Shown here: positions 11,920 through 22,700 of the stretch, one piece after another
How the letters are laid out: each line of letters opens with the position of its first letter
How positions within the stretch are numbered: position 1 is the stretch's first letter
DNA from: Hyposmocoma kahamanoa
Lineage: Eukaryota; Arthropoda; Insecta; Lepidoptera; Cosmopterigidae
Assembly: GCF_003589595.1 (NCBI RefSeq)
Contig: NW_020653713.1
Location: 3,005,923-3,069,922, forward strand
Length of the DNA: 64,000 nucleotides
Direction of reading: 5' to 3'
Notes under the pieces: generated by a model
Seen by the model: the letters and a program-made list of their open reading frames with translations, nothing else
What the model was told of the DNA's origin: nothing
Databases searched by the model: none
Program-made: the position numbers and the translations under genes

Positions 11920-12226
11920 CTAGCCGTTAGAGCTCCCGTGAAAGTGTTCGTCCAGGGACGTACTGCCACCTTACCTATTTCTGCCACTAAGCGATGATAT
12001 GAGCATTACTGCGTTCCGGTTTGAAGGGTAAGGGTGCTGGTGAAATTACAGACACATGGGACTTGCCAACTTATGATGCCTCAGGGTGACTGGCGCTGTG
12101 AAAGTGCCCCTCAGATCTTTGCTATTTTAAAAAACTCTGAGTTGCAGTGCAACTGTTACGGACAGGCGTGTCGCTTACCACCAGGCGCACGGCTGTTGGT
12201 GTCGTCACTTGGTATCATTCAAAAAG
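11920..12226 (+). mobile_element. Family A copy, near full length
   Basis: All family blocks are in order: GAGCTCCCGTGAAAG, TACTGCCACCTTACC, GAGCATTACTGCG, GGTGAAATTACAG, CTCAGATCTTTG, GACAGGCGTGTCGC, CACTTGGTATCAT. The tail has been broken by mutation. The short ORF inside is a by-product. Confidence 0.85.
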
Positions 12227-12539
12227 GTCGATAGGACTTAAGTCTTTATGGATTCTACGAAATAAATAGTACAAAATTGAACGAAAGATTGCAAGAGTTT
12301 TACATACCGCATGCACATAATCCAACTGAGAGCAACATCAAAGCTGTATCGCAATTTTGCGATTCGCTTTTCCTCTTGCGGAAACTAGGGTTACCAGAAG
12401 CGGACGTCTGATCGGGGAAATTTTTGATTAATAACTTGAAGTAAACAATATTAGATTGACCCGAGAGATGGAGTTCCGGGGAGACTACGGGTTCCCATTT
12501 TTAGTCTGGAGAGCTAGACATTCTTCGGTCCATCCAACC

Positions 12540-12985
12540 GCGTAGGTTTCTGGGAACTGGAGAGAGAACCAGTTATGTCCTACGCAGCCGAGACGTGGAT
12601 ATCAACAACAGGCCTCGTCCACAAATTCAAGGTCGCTCAGCGTGCGATGGAGCTATGCTTGGGGTTTCTCTGATGGACCGAATCCCTAACGAGGTCATAC
12701 GTCAGAGAACTAAAGTGACCGACATACTTCGCAAAAAACAGTAAGCTTAACTGGCAGTGGGCCGGGCATGTCTGCAGGAGGGTTGATCGCCGTTGGAGCA
12801 AACTTGTTCTGGAATAGCGACCACGTCAAGGAAAACGTAGTGTAGGACGCCCTGAAGATGGACGGACGACCTGAGCAAGATGGCCGGCAGTGGCTGGATG
12901 CGGGCGGCACAAAACCGGGAAAGTTGGCGTGCTCCAGGGGAGGTTTATGTCGAGCAGTGGATGCGTGTAAGCTGATGATGATGAT
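12540..12985 (+). pseudogene. RTE-type LINE, C-terminal remnant
   Basis: In shifting frames the + strand encodes recognisable pieces of an RTE-clade endonuclease/reverse-transcriptase C-terminus: YAAETW, FKVAQRAME, WQWAGHVCRR, and a degraded block around RWTDD. It ends at the family's typical GTAAGCTGATGATGATGATG tail. Stops and frameshifts make it a 5'-truncated pseudogene. Parallel pieces lie at 27523, 40973 and 58325. Confidence 0.75.
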
Positions 12986-12989
12986 GGAG

Positions 12990-13265
12990 ACGCCTAAGCA
13001 TGGGGAAGTGAGCCTGCATTACAGCTCCGCCAACAAAGAGGTGATTTGGTAGTGCATTTTAGAGTCAACGGCTTAGAGGTGGCAACCGTTACTTGTGCAA
13101 TGCGCATGCCTACAGCTCCGGTACCTATCTGGAAAACAGGGAGGGTACTGTACGTGCATCCGGGGCGGCTCACCCGAGGCACGAGCCTCTTGAAAACCGG
13201 ATGAGGTTAGTGACAACGGTCACAACCCTGTACACTAGCTGATCTGGGGTCAGAACCCGAACTTA
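12990..13265 (+). repeat. Repeat R, + copy
   Basis: The stretch with GGTGATTTGGTAG, GGTGGCAACCG, CTACAGCTCCGGTACC and CTGGGGTCAGAACC is repeated in opposite orientation at 50440-50830. It probably belongs to the untranslated part of a retroelement. No ORF is convincing. Confidence 0.65.
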
Positions 13266-13918
13266 AAATTTTTAAAATACTGAAATGTTACGTAAACATA
13301 TATCTTTATAGACTTTTAAACCAGTGACATGATTAATGACGATTTTGACGAAAATGATTAATTTAATAATTTGATTTTTTTCTGTTATTGTAATTTAATT
13401 AAATTTTAGTGTAATAACTTTAACTGGCAGATTAAAGAGTCCGAGTAATGTATTATTTTAAGACCTTACGCAATATACAATTGTGCATGGAAATAAAACC
13501 TAGTAGATCACTAGTATGGTTGCCCATATATTAAAAAATGTCAATAATTGTCTTCGCAGAATTTAATAAACACGGTAACCCTATTCAGAGGTACGTTCAG
13601 ACACGGTCAGTATGATTTTCCGGTCAATAGGCCGAAATGCAAACGTCAAACGCCGACTTGGTCAGATTTCAAAGGCTCCGCCGCTTCAGAAATTTGTTAT
13701 GAAAATTGCAAGAAAGGGTGCCACAGATTTATCTATTCACATTTATGGTGATTTAAATATGTTATATTAAGAAAATAAGTTTACAATATTGGCACACCTG
13801 TTTTCCAGTGATGTAGGGAGATTTTACGGATCACTTGCTATCATCGGATGACGGTGATTGTTTTAAACGCTATGATAGGCGCTGACAGAAAAGTGTCGTA
13901 CAGTTTTTAGGTAGGTAG
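13266..13918. other. Unassigned AT-rich stretch
   Basis: I see nothing recognisable. The 67-codon ORF at 13548-13751 has no supporting feature. Confidence 0.35.
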
Positions 13919-14220
13919 GAGTAGCAGAAGAGCTTCTTGCGAGAGAGTTCGTCCATGGAAGTACTGCCACCTTACCTATTTCTGCCGCTAAGCGGTGATA
14001 TGAGCATTACTGCGTTCCGGTTTTGAAGGGTAAGGGTGCTGGTGAAATTACAGACACATGGGACCTGACAACTTATGTCTCAGGGTGACGGGCGCAGTGG
14101 CATTGTCCATCAGTTCTTTGCGATTTAAAGCTCTGACCGTTGAGTCTGAATTCTCTAATCTGTAGATTACCATCAGGTGCAAGACTTGCTCGTCCCTTCA
14201 CTTCATATTATAAAAGAAAA
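13919..14220 (+). mobile_element. Family A copy, near full length
   Basis: A 5' start with GTAGCAGAAGAGC, an intact CTGCCACCTTACC, GAGCATTACTGCGTTCC and GGTAAGGGTGCTGG, and an end CACTTCATATTATAAAA. The TGGCACTGCAACTG segment is replaced by unrelated bases. Confidence 0.85.
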
Positions 14221-14250
14221 GTATGTAGCTTCACTTCATATTAAATAGAT

Positions 14251-14445
14251 TTAGTAGCAGTAGAGTTCCTTGTGAAAGAGTTCGCCCAGAAAAGTACTGC
14301 TTTACTTATTTCTGCCAGGCAGTAACGCGAGCGCGTTTTGGAGTAGAAGGGTTGCTGGTGAAATTAAAGGTGTACATACCAACTTATTTCTCAGAGTAAT
14401 GAGCACGGAGCAGTACCCCTCAGACCTTTGCGACTTGAAGCTCTG
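14251..14445 (+). mobile_element. Family A copy, 3'-truncated
   Basis: It begins TTAGTAGCAGTAGAGTTCC only about 30 bp after the previous copy and in the same orientation. It stops at GACTTGAAGCTCTG. The two make a head-to-tail pair. Confidence 0.75.
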
Positions 14446-14456
14446 CTAACCACCAC

Positions 14457-14513
14457 CCACCTACTTGAAGTGGAGACTTCTGAAGTTGAGACCTCCTTTT
14501 AAAAGTCAGTGAA
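14457..14513 (+). repeat. Family F 3' end fragment
   Basis: A decayed GTTGAGACCTCCTTTTAAAAGTCAGT, matching the terminal block of family F. The 14514-14884 sequence after it is unassigned. Confidence 0.45.
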
Positions 14514-14884
14514 AAGTACATCGAGCTCAGTCCATGTTTTGATAATCAAAATCCTTATCAATTAAACTCTTTGTTCCTTTAAACATGATAATACACGTAG
14601 TACACAAAAGCATGTAAACAAACATGAAACATCCTTCCTTCTTCTTAGTTACGCCTTTGTTCAGTTAATCATGGCATCCTCGTTCAACGGATGTGAGTAA
14701 CCGAGTTAGCTCTAATGGGATAATATCGAGTCAATTTGAGATACGTTGCTTTAATTAGGCCTATCGGTGTTGATGTATCACCTTAGAGAAATTTCTCGGT
14801 ATTCGTAGGGTTTAATGGGCTGCACTGTCTTGGTACGACTTCATTTAACGAGCTGTAATAAATGTTTTGACATTTTTCATCCTT

Positions 14885-15150
14885 TCTTTTTAATCGACTT
14901 CAAAAAAGACATTCTGTTCTCAAATTGAATGTATTTTTTGTGTGCGTAACTTCCGCGATTACTCCGAGTTTTCAGAACGGATTTCTATGATTCTTTCTTT
15001 GTTGGAAAAGGGGTACCTCAGTAGTGGTCCAATCCGAATTTGAAGAAAATATTCCGACTCTGAAGCAGGCAAATTAGGGGATGAATCCGGTTTATTCGCT
15101 TTCACCCACTTTCCGTTAGCAGGTTTCAATAAAACTTAGCAAGTCGATGT
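14885..15150 (-). mobile_element. Family F copy
   Basis: The minus orientation is shown by TTAATCGACTTCAAAAAAGA at the left. GATTCTTTCTTTGTTGGAAA and TCCGGTTTATTCGC follow. It is 5'-truncated relative to the long copies. Confidence 0.7.
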
Positions 15151-15714
15151 AATTGCACAAACTTTTGAGGTCAGGTTATCTTTTTATCGTAGAATTTTAC
15201 ATAATAATAGAACGAGTTGGATTATGGAGCGTCGCGCCTATTGGATTCGAATTACTTACTGGAAATCAGAAATTGGCCCCTCACTTGCAATTTTTTTTTG
15301 CAAATTGCTTGTCATCACAATTTTTGTGCATACTTGCAAGCAAATAAAGGTGGTCTATCTTACATGTGCCAATCATAGACATTTTTCTATATCTATGGTG
15401 CCCCAAAATGCACTACATATGATGCATGCATACGCAGCTTTTTAATACACATGAAAACACAGATTTTCTTTTAAAGCTACTTAAGAGAGAATCCATATAA
15501 CGAAAGAAGATTTAAAGTGGAATTCCAGGAAATAAAGTGTTTATATACCAAGAAAATCATCGAATTATCAACAAAAGTAAAATTCTGCGAAACGTTTAGT
15601 AACAAACACTCTAAAGCGGTTGTCACCCTATCGCCTTATTCTATTTTTTTGAAGTTTTGGGGTTTTTGCATCAAGTCTTTTCGGGTTAACATGACCAGGT
15701 CCTTCGTCCATCTT
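15151..15714. other. Unassigned stretch
   Basis: Three overlapping short ORFs lie here (15153-15347, 15224-15445, 15517-15720). None carries a domain or signal I recognise, and they conflict with one another. I call no gene. Confidence 0.3.
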
Positions 15715-15903
15715 AAGTAGCAGTAGAGCTCCTTGTGAAAGAGTTCGGGGAAGTATTACCGCCCTAATTAACTATTTCTGCGTTTTGGTTTAAAAGGGTA
15801 AGGGTGCTGGTGAAATTACAGGCACGTGGGGCTTGTCAACTTATGTCTCAGAGTGACAGGCGCACGGCTTGTTCGTTCCGTTATTTGGTACCATAAAAAA
15901 ATA
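15715..15903 (+). mobile_element. Family A copy, internally deleted
   Basis: It has the 5' block, then GGTAAGGGTGCTGGTGAAAT and CTTATGTCTCAGAGTGAC. It then jumps to GGCGCACGGCTTGTTCG and the A-run. About 110 bp of the centre is missing. Confidence 0.8.
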
Positions 15904-15991
15904 TATCCAGTAATCGCGAAAACCTAATAAATGTATGTTTAAGAAACTATATCTTTAAAGACTTTTTATATATAAGTCTTGTAAATAGGCA

Positions 15992-16012
15992 ATATATATA
16001 TATATATATATA
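15992..16012. repeat. (TA)n microsatellite
   Basis: An uninterrupted AT/TA run of about 21 bp. Confidence 0.9.
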
Positions 16013-16108
16013 CAATTTCTTCTGTCGATCGATTTTATTTCTTAATTTAAAAGATATAGGTTGCGTTAAAGTTAGTACAACGTGTTTAGATTACTAAAGG
16101 AGTTTATG

Positions 16109-16239
16109 GACCAAACCCGCCGACCCGTGCGAGATGGTGTCGGCGGCCTTATTTCTAGAATCATGTCGTAGGATTAGATTAGAATGAAGGGCGCCGACAA
16201 CAAGCCGCCGTTTGTGTCGCCGGGTCGGCGTGTTCGGTC
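16109..16239. mobile_element. Short inverted-repeat element (MITE)
   Basis: The ends GACCAAACCCGCCGACCCG and, inverted, GACCGAACACGCCGACCCG agree at 17 of 19 positions. The centre is GC-rich and non-coding. No clear target duplication is seen. Confidence 0.65.
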
Positions 16240-17305
16240 TGTATGCCCCATAAGATATACATATATGTGTTGCTGAAAAGAATAACACTGTAAATCTACT
16301 CGTAATTTGGATTTTTGTACTTCTTAGGCAGACCTCATAAGTAGAATATTTTTTTTAACAGCAGTGCATTAGACTGTAACGGTATAAGATTAAGAGGAAT
16401 TTTTGAACTACTCGGAGTACATATCTTATTCCATAAACATTTTCAGTCCAGCGACAAGCCTTTAGCGACTTCGGCGAAGTCTCCCGCGTCTCGTACATTT
16501 TACGGTACCGTAGAATATTATAAGTGCATTGCGAAAACCCTGTTACGCTACGTACAGACAATACAAAAGTTGGTGTCGCTGCGATCAGCAGCGAATTTAT
16601 CGTCCATGAGATTTTGTTTATCTTTGTCTCGTATGTGGTGAGTACGGATAATCTAGAAGATTCCACTAGAATTGTAAAGTGTATGTACAAAATATAATGG
16701 TAATTACTTGAATATAAGTATATCAACCAAATTGAAGACGGCCTTAAACAGCCTCAGTCAAAAGTATCAAGATTGTAAGGACGCGTATAAAAAAATGGAT
16801 GCGACACAACTAAATGAACTTAGTATGTCAACGTAGCATAGACTACACTGATTTAAAGTTACTCGATTTTCACACATTGTTTGATTTTAAATTCGGGACT
16901 TAATTGTGTAAACCATTGCATTGAGCTTCATAATCCCAAGATTCTTTCTACAGAACGTCACTATAACAAAAGAATTAATTGTACGTAAAGCTGTTGAAAT
17001 TAAAAACATCGTAATTTCAATCGAGAAGACGGCTTTAAGCTTTCATCGTCGTGGGTTCCAGCCGTCAGCAAATGTAAACGACATCAAGTATCACGCGACA
17101 AGTCGCCGGATGTCGTGAGTGTTGTGTGTCAATCCAGTGACAACCCTAGTGCACAAATAAATACTGAAGACCAAGTGCGGGTAGTCAGAAAAACTCGCAC
17201 GGCTAGAAGATGTTGACATCCGCCTCTTCAGTCCCTTCGAGACTATGGACGTTACAATACGTTCGAAACAAAATTGTCCATGGACTGTCTATCCCAATAA
17301 GAAAC
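16240..17305. other. Unassigned stretch
   Basis: It contains a 123-codon minus-strand ORF (16355-16726) with no domain I recognise. ORFs of that length are expected by chance in 64 kb of AT-rich DNA. I call no gene. Confidence 0.3.
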
Positions 17306-17315
17306 AAGTGTGATG

Positions 17316-17650
17316 CAAAATGCAACATCTCTAGCCAGGGCTGGTAGCTATAAAGGTATCTAACTGGGTGACGAAATATAATAGATTTCTCGTAGATGGC
17401 GCTACGGCTAAAAAGTCGTTGAAAAACCAAATAAATACAAAGATACGACGCAAGCGCATAGAAAAAATCGTCAGGTCCGCTGGTTCGTTCCGTAGCTTAG
17501 TTGGTATAGCGTCTGGCACAGTATGCTAGAAGACGTCGGTTCGTATCCAAGGAATTTTTTTTGAGGGTTCGATCTTTGTATTAATAATTATAACAAGCTA
17601 GTGGAGTAATTTCACATAAAAATAATTGAATATCAATTCAATAAAAATTT
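17316..17650 (+). mobile_element. SINE C, full length with target duplication
   Basis: The 5' part has TAGATGGCGCTACGG and AAAAAGTCGTTGAAA. The tRNA-like head has CGTAGCTTAGTTGG near 17491 and a B box GGTTCGTATCC at 17538-17548. The tail CTAGTGGAGTAATTTCAC and terminal ATTGAATATCAATTCAAT close it. AAGTGTGATG at 17306-17315 and AAGCGTGATG at 17651-17660 look like a 10-bp target duplication with one mismatch. This is the best full-length reference for the family here. Confidence 0.88.
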
Positions 17651-17921
17651 AAGCGTGATGATATTAACACATGCAACGCACTGTTTGCTCGTTAAAAGTT
17701 GATACTCCCTCAATTCGAATTCAAAATTTTCCCACACTGAAAATGTTCTATAGCGCAGGTTGAACGGCTGGGAAAAAAAAAATGAACGACTGGGACACGG
17801 GCTTTATTTCAGAAATTATTTTTTTTACAAGCGAAATTACAGCCATTTCAAAAATGTATATCGTGTACTACACGTGTTCTACTTAGTTCAGTTGATATGA
17901 AAAAAAATCATTGGTATGTAT

Positions 17922-18207
17922 CATTGACTTACATATAAATGGACGACGGGTCTAATACAAAAACCACGAAAAAAATGTCCCAAGTCAACCTATTTAAACG
18001 TAGTGACATGTAAAGGAATATGAAAAAGCTAAAACGTTGAATTTAAATTGTAATGTCATCGCAGTACTGTCTAATTTTGCTTGCTTCGCTGTCAGTCGAA
18101 CAAACGAAGACTAAAGCGTGAATGATGCTCTGTATACGATTTGTACGCCCTATAAGTTCGGGCACTTTTTAGCGCGGACCCGAAGTCCATATAGTTGTTA
18201 GTCAATG
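17922..18207 (-). mobile_element. MITE M1, 286 bp
   Basis: The ends CATTGACTTACA and TTAGTCAATG are inverted repeats extending about 30 bp inward. The perfect 8-bp direct repeat GTATGTAT flanks the element at 17914-17921 and 18208-18215. It is near-identical, reversed, to the copy at 22407-22692. It has no ORF. The 8-bp duplication fits the hAT superfamily, which is inference. Confidence 0.9.
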
Positions 18208-18676
18208 GTATGTATAAAATACCTATTGAACACACCATATACTAATCATACGAATATCCTTAATTTTACTATACATTTTTTCCAAAGAGATGGATTCAAC
18301 ACTTTCACTGTTGTGCGTAATCAACTAAAGCCATTTGAGCCCATTCGTGGACAATTGAACAAGATTCGGTGTTCGTTAACTGAGTGTAAAGTCTGAACCC
18401 GGCTGCACAGGAGGTTGAATAGGAAAGTGAGGGAGGGGTCATATGGATTGATGACGTAGATTAGAGCGAAAGCTGAAGGAAGCCCCGGGCTCACGTCTTT
18501 AGAATAGTGGTATCAAGCTTTTAGACGTTGCTTTGTATTCGGTTTATAGACGGCGATACACATAAAGTCGGAGATACGGGTTTATGGGAGCTGGGGAATA
18601 GTGATGATACGGTAAGCATAACCAAGTAACGATGACCGACGGGTGTGCTTAACCAAAAAGAATTTCTAGTAATATA

Positions 18677-19155
18677 ATCTCAGTACAGAGTCCTAAAAAA
18701 ACCGACCTTAAAAGTACGTGGAATTACATATAATTACCAAGTTTTATTGAAATCGATTCCCGGAAAGTGCGCAAACCGGGATTCATCTCCTAGTTCGCCA
18801 CTATACTTGGACTTGCCACACGAGATAATAAAAATCGGTTCTCACTACTCAAAGCATATTGAGAAAGAAAAACACCGTGAATTGGAGAATAGCAAAATCA
18901 ACCATTAAAACAATTGTTCCTTATAATAAAATTTAGGCCCTATTTATAAAAATGAATCTTCATTCGTGAGCAGCTACCCTTAGAGGTGGATGACTTTCTT
19001 CAAAATTAAATGGGACCACTATGGAGGTACCCTCTTCCCAACAAAAAAAAGAATCATGAAAATCGGTTCACAAATACCACAGTTATCGCGTAACACACAT
19101 ACAAAAAAAAAACAGCCGAATTGAGAACCTCCTCCGTTTTTGAAGTCGGTTAAAA
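18677..19155 (+). mobile_element. Family F, long copy
   Basis: Leader CAGTACAGAGTCCTAAAA, then AAACCGACCTTAAAAGTACG, AATCATGAAAATCGGTTCAC, and the end TTTTTGAAGTCGGTTAAAAA. The 18208-18676 stretch before it holds only a short unsupported ORF. Confidence 0.8.
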
Positions 19156-19422
19156 AAATTTGACTTTGCGATTTGACTACCTTAATCTTATAATTAATAT
19201 AAATGAAAGCTTTGTGCAAGCATAAATGCTTTTAGTCACCCTTCGCAAATTCGAGAAGTAATGTAGGTATTACAGCCATAGGTGCAGTTATAAATACTTG
19301 CTGCTATATGGAGTCAAACAGTCGTCCCTTGGGAAGCAACCAAAGGCTACCACCGTCTTGTATATAGTAGGATAGATTTTTTGAGTAACTAGGTTCCCGG
19401 CATTGCTTACCTAATAGAAGTG

Positions 19423-19555
19423 AAACTATTTTTCTCTTTCTCGTCACTTTTTCGTTGGTTTGTTTGAAAAAACAAACAAACACGATTTAGATTCTAAATC
19501 GTGTTTGTTTTTTTGAGATTGAGAATCCTTCTTTTTTGAAGTCGGTTAAAAACGT
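19423..19555 (+). repeat. FB arm joined to family F end, with hairpin
   Basis: GTGAAACTATTTTTC and GGTTTGTTTGAAAAAACAAAC are FB-type. At 19474-19510 AAACAAACACGATTTA faces its exact complement TAAATCGTGTTTGTTT across 5 bp. The element then runs straight into the F terminus GAAGTCGGTTAAAAA. Confidence 0.6.
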
Positions 19556-19912
19556 AAATAGTTCCATTCCCAAATTCATTTCATTTATTTAATTTAAATC
19601 TACGTCACGATCAAAGTGTATTTACTCCAGACAGGTTTAAACTCTAGAAAGTTCATAGGGTTATTTAAGGGTTAGTACTAGATTGTAGATAACATAGCGA
19701 ATGAAGTCTAAACTACTTCGACGACCTAGATATTCGGACTAGATCATAATAAGGTAGTAATTTATGCGCTAGAGCTTGTGTGCATGGTGCTAGTTTGTCG
19801 AAGGATCTGCTTCAAGAGGTATTTTGTCACGAACTACTTATAACAATTTGAGAATTGCTAATATTGCGCTTACGACGAGCAAGCCAGACTGGTGTAAAAA
19901 AGTATGGATACA

Positions 19913-20604
19913 TTTACACTAGGTCGACAGTTCTCGATGGGTCGCCTTGACAGCCTACTCAGTGTAAAACACTGAGTCGTTGGACGATTTTAGTTCTCTG
20001 CCGAAGTGGACCGAATCGACATGCTGTAAACAATGTCAAGCGACTCGGTCGATTAAACGAGTTTCAACGTGTTGGTGGCTGCGCAATTGCGGTGCGTTAC
20101 GTCGACTTACTTAACTTTATCAAGTTAAATATAGTAACATATTTAACTATCGAGTTCTTAGGTTTTTAAGATTGTTACATATAGGAAATGAAACTATTTT
20201 TCCGGATTTAAATCGCGTTTGTTTTTTCAAACAAACCGACGTTACGGGCCCTTTCAAGCTCCATGACCAGGTACGCGATTTAACTACGGAAAAATAGTTT
20301 CATTTCCAACATATTTAACTTTTACTTCAACTTGAGACATTCATAGATCGAAACAAACGTTTCGAATGATTTGTTCTGTATCTGTGCGTAACCTTGTATT
20401 TGTAATGACGCGATCTCGACTTGGTGATTTCAGCAAAGGCAGAAAGTAAGCGAGTCAGTGTAAACGTCGATTGCAACGCCTTCGTCAATCAAATTCGCTT
20501 CCCGAAGAGGCGGCAGACGACTCGGTGTAAACAGCGAGTTGATTTCGCCTTTTTTGCGAAGCGAGGAAGTCTGCCGAAGTTGACAATCGACCCAGTGTAA
20601 ACAC
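19913..20604. repeat. GTGTAAA-rich stretch, possible DNA element hosting an FB
   Basis: The left end TTTACACTAGGTCGA and the right end, inverted, TTTACACTGGGTCGA match. Inside, CAGTGTAAA and CGGTGTAAAC recur next to GACTCGGTCGA-like words. The FB at 20148-20312 sits within it. Whether this is one element is uncertain, and no transposase ORF is visible. Confidence 0.4.
20148..20312. mobile_element. Foldback FB, strongly deleted copy
   Basis: The left end TCTTAGGTTTTTAAGATTG and GGAAATGAAACTATTTTTCC is followed by GACGTTACGGGCCC. After a collapse of the centre comes the inverted GGAAAAATAGTTTCATTTCC. The outer extension matches the right side of the copy at 4187-4700. Confidence 0.75.
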
Positions 20605-20824
20605 AGCGTTACACAAATGCCACTGCACATTTACGGTAAAAATAACTTCTTTATAAAACACAAGATCGACATCACAAATTTACTTATCCGCTTTCGATGT
20701 ATTCGTTACAGTTTTCTCAAGCGTAACTGAAAACCATATGGAAATATACAGATGCTGCACAATGTTGAGGAGTTCCTATCATTTGTCTGCCATTTCCAAC
20801 ATTAGATCAGTTGTAGGTCACCAT

Positions 20825-21108
20825 AAAATTTTCTTTTTATTGAAATTACATCTATGAGTCAAATTTGATTGAAACCTGTTAACGGAAAGTAGGTGAAATT
20901 CAATAAACTGGATTTATCCCGAAATTTGCCACCCATAGGGGTGGAATATTTTCTTCAAATTTAAATGGGACCACGGTTATGTCCAACAAATATGTATATC
21001 CAACAAAAACAAAATCATCGAAATCAGTCCGATATGTACATCGGAGTAATCACGTAACGAAAAAAAATAGACAAATTGAGAATCCTTCTTTTTTGAAGTC
21101 AGTTAAAA
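20825..21108 (+). mobile_element. Family F copy
   Basis: It lacks the leader. TTTTTATTGAAATTACATC, TTTGCCACCCATAGGGGTGG and AATTGAGAATCCTTC lead to TTTTTTGAAGTCAGTTAAAA. The overlapping 80-codon ORF is repeat-derived. Confidence 0.7.
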
Positions 21109-21458
21109 CCGTAATTCTGGTTCAAAATATTCATCTGTTTTTCATTATGATTGACATAATATTAATAAGAAGAACAAACAACAACTGGCTGTTCTTGACA
21201 GTCGTTTCCATAAAGACGTAAATTAATTTAGAGGCAATTCATTCGCTTTCATAATAATATCGCAGTTGACATTCAAAATTTGGCACTTTACGAGGTTTCA
21301 AATTGTCGTACAACAAAATCATTATACAAAATGACAGAAAACAGTACTTCGTACGTACATGTATGACAAAAGTACTGGTAAGCTACTAAAGTTCTTTCAA
21401 AGTGAAAAAAAAATTGAAACAAACTTATAATGTAACTTGTTTCCATTGAAGCCTATCA

Positions 21459-21628
21459 GCCCCCGTAGGATGGCTACGCATGATAGTCGCGACGTGCGCG
21501 ATAAAATTGAAATAAGCGCGTGCTATTGGCTGTATCAATCAGATCTAATTTAGATAGCCAATAGCGCGCGCTCATTTCAATTTTATCGCGCGCGTCGCGA
21601 CTATAATGCGTGGCCACGCTACGGGGGC
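21459..21628. mobile_element. Palindromic MITE, 170 bp
   Basis: The two arms of about 75 bp are near-complementary: GCCCCCGTAG, GGCTACGCATGATAGTCGCG, GCGATAAAATTGAAAT and GCTATTGGCT recur inverted. It would fold into one long hairpin. It is GC-rich at its ends and non-coding. No convincing target duplication is seen. Confidence 0.8.
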
Positions 21629-21876
21629 AGAAAGAATTACAGCAACAATTTTAAATAAAGAATTTAATTATGTTTTGATTGATTTAATCACTATGTTGTC
21701 TGTGGATTTAATTAACAAATTGCAGAACAAGCTAAAAAGTCACTTGATTTTAATCTGTTGTATTCAATGTAGTCTGTTTACAAAGAGCAATCTCTTAAAA
21801 TTCTTACACTACTCTTATTTATTTAATCAAATTCATAATTTCAAATGAAATTTACGCTTGCCGATGAAATAAAATT

Positions 21877-22065
21877 GACGGCCGCCGTGGTCGTGGCTTG
21901 CAAACCGATTTTCATGGCGTCGCCATCTCTGAGGTCCGATCACCGGCCGGATCAGTGTAGAAAACTAACTTTTCTATATTGTCTCGGGTCTGTGTGTTTG
22001 TGGTACCGTCCGTTGTTTCCGATTTCCTTAGCACAAGTGCTTTAGCTACTTTTTCTTCTCTTAAT
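21877..22065 (+). mobile_element. SINE E
   Basis: Matches the minus-strand copy at 25990-26229. Shared blocks are GTGGCTTGCAAACCG, ATTTTCATGGCGTC, GGCCGGATCAGTGTAGAAAA, TAACTTTTCTATATTGTCTC and ACAAGTGCTTTAGCTAC. The head resembles a tRNA-derived promoter but the B box is degraded. Confidence 0.7.
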
Positions 22066-22074
22066 TTTTTTTAG

Positions 22075-22325
22075 TGTATGTTACGAGATAGCTTACGGCA
22101 TTTGTGAACCGATTTTGATGATTCTTTTTTTGTTGGAAAGAGGGTATCTCAGCGTTGGTCCCATTTATTTACAAATTTGAAGAAAATATTCCGCCTCTAA
22201 GGGTAGCAAACTGGGGAATTAATCTGGATCGCACACTTTCCGGTAACCGGTTTCAATAAAACTTGGCAAATAGATGTAATTCCACGAAATTCTGAGGTCG
22301 GTTTTTTGGTACTCTGCACTGCACT
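22075..22325 (-). mobile_element. Family F copy
   Basis: It begins inside the family F 3' half at GTATGTTACGAGATAGC and runs through GATTCTTTTTTTGTTGGAAA. It ends GAGGTCGGTTTTTTGGTACTC, which is the family leader inverted. It lies directly against SINE E. Confidence 0.75.
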
Positions 22326-22406
22326 GAGATAATTTCAATTGTAATTGACTTTACCCTACTGCTCGAGAAGGGGCTAATGTCTCGTATGGATAATTATTTA
22401 TATAAC

Positions 22407-22692
22407 CATTGACTTACAATTATATGGACTTCGGGTCCGCGCTAAAAAGTGTCCGAACTTATAGGGCGTTAAAATCGTATACAGAGCGTCATTCACGCTT
22501 TAGTCTTCGTTTGTTCGACTGACAGCGAAGCAAGCAAAATTAGACAGTACTACGATGACATTACAATTTAAATTCAACGTTTTAGCTTTTTCATATTCCT
22601 TTACTTGTCACTACGTTTAAATAGGTTGACTTGGGACATTTTTTTCGTGGTTTTTGTATTAGACCCGTCGTCCATTTATTTGTAAGTCAATG
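22407..22692 (+). mobile_element. MITE M1, 286 bp
   Basis: Starts CATTGACTTACAATTATATG and ends TTTGTAAGTCAATG. It is flanked by perfect 8-bp TATATAAC at 22399-22406 and 22693-22700. Its sequence is almost the reverse complement of 17922-18207. No coding capacity. Confidence 0.92.
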
Positions 22693-22700
22693 TATATAAC

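Noticed and set aside
16355..16726. 123-codon minus-strand ORF
   Set aside because: No recognised domain. Several ORFs above 100 codons are expected by chance in this much AT-rich sequence.
17316..17650. Functional tRNA gene in the SINE C head
   Set aside because: The A and B boxes are present, but the acceptor stem is not restored and the sequence is dispersed with the same tail in several copies.
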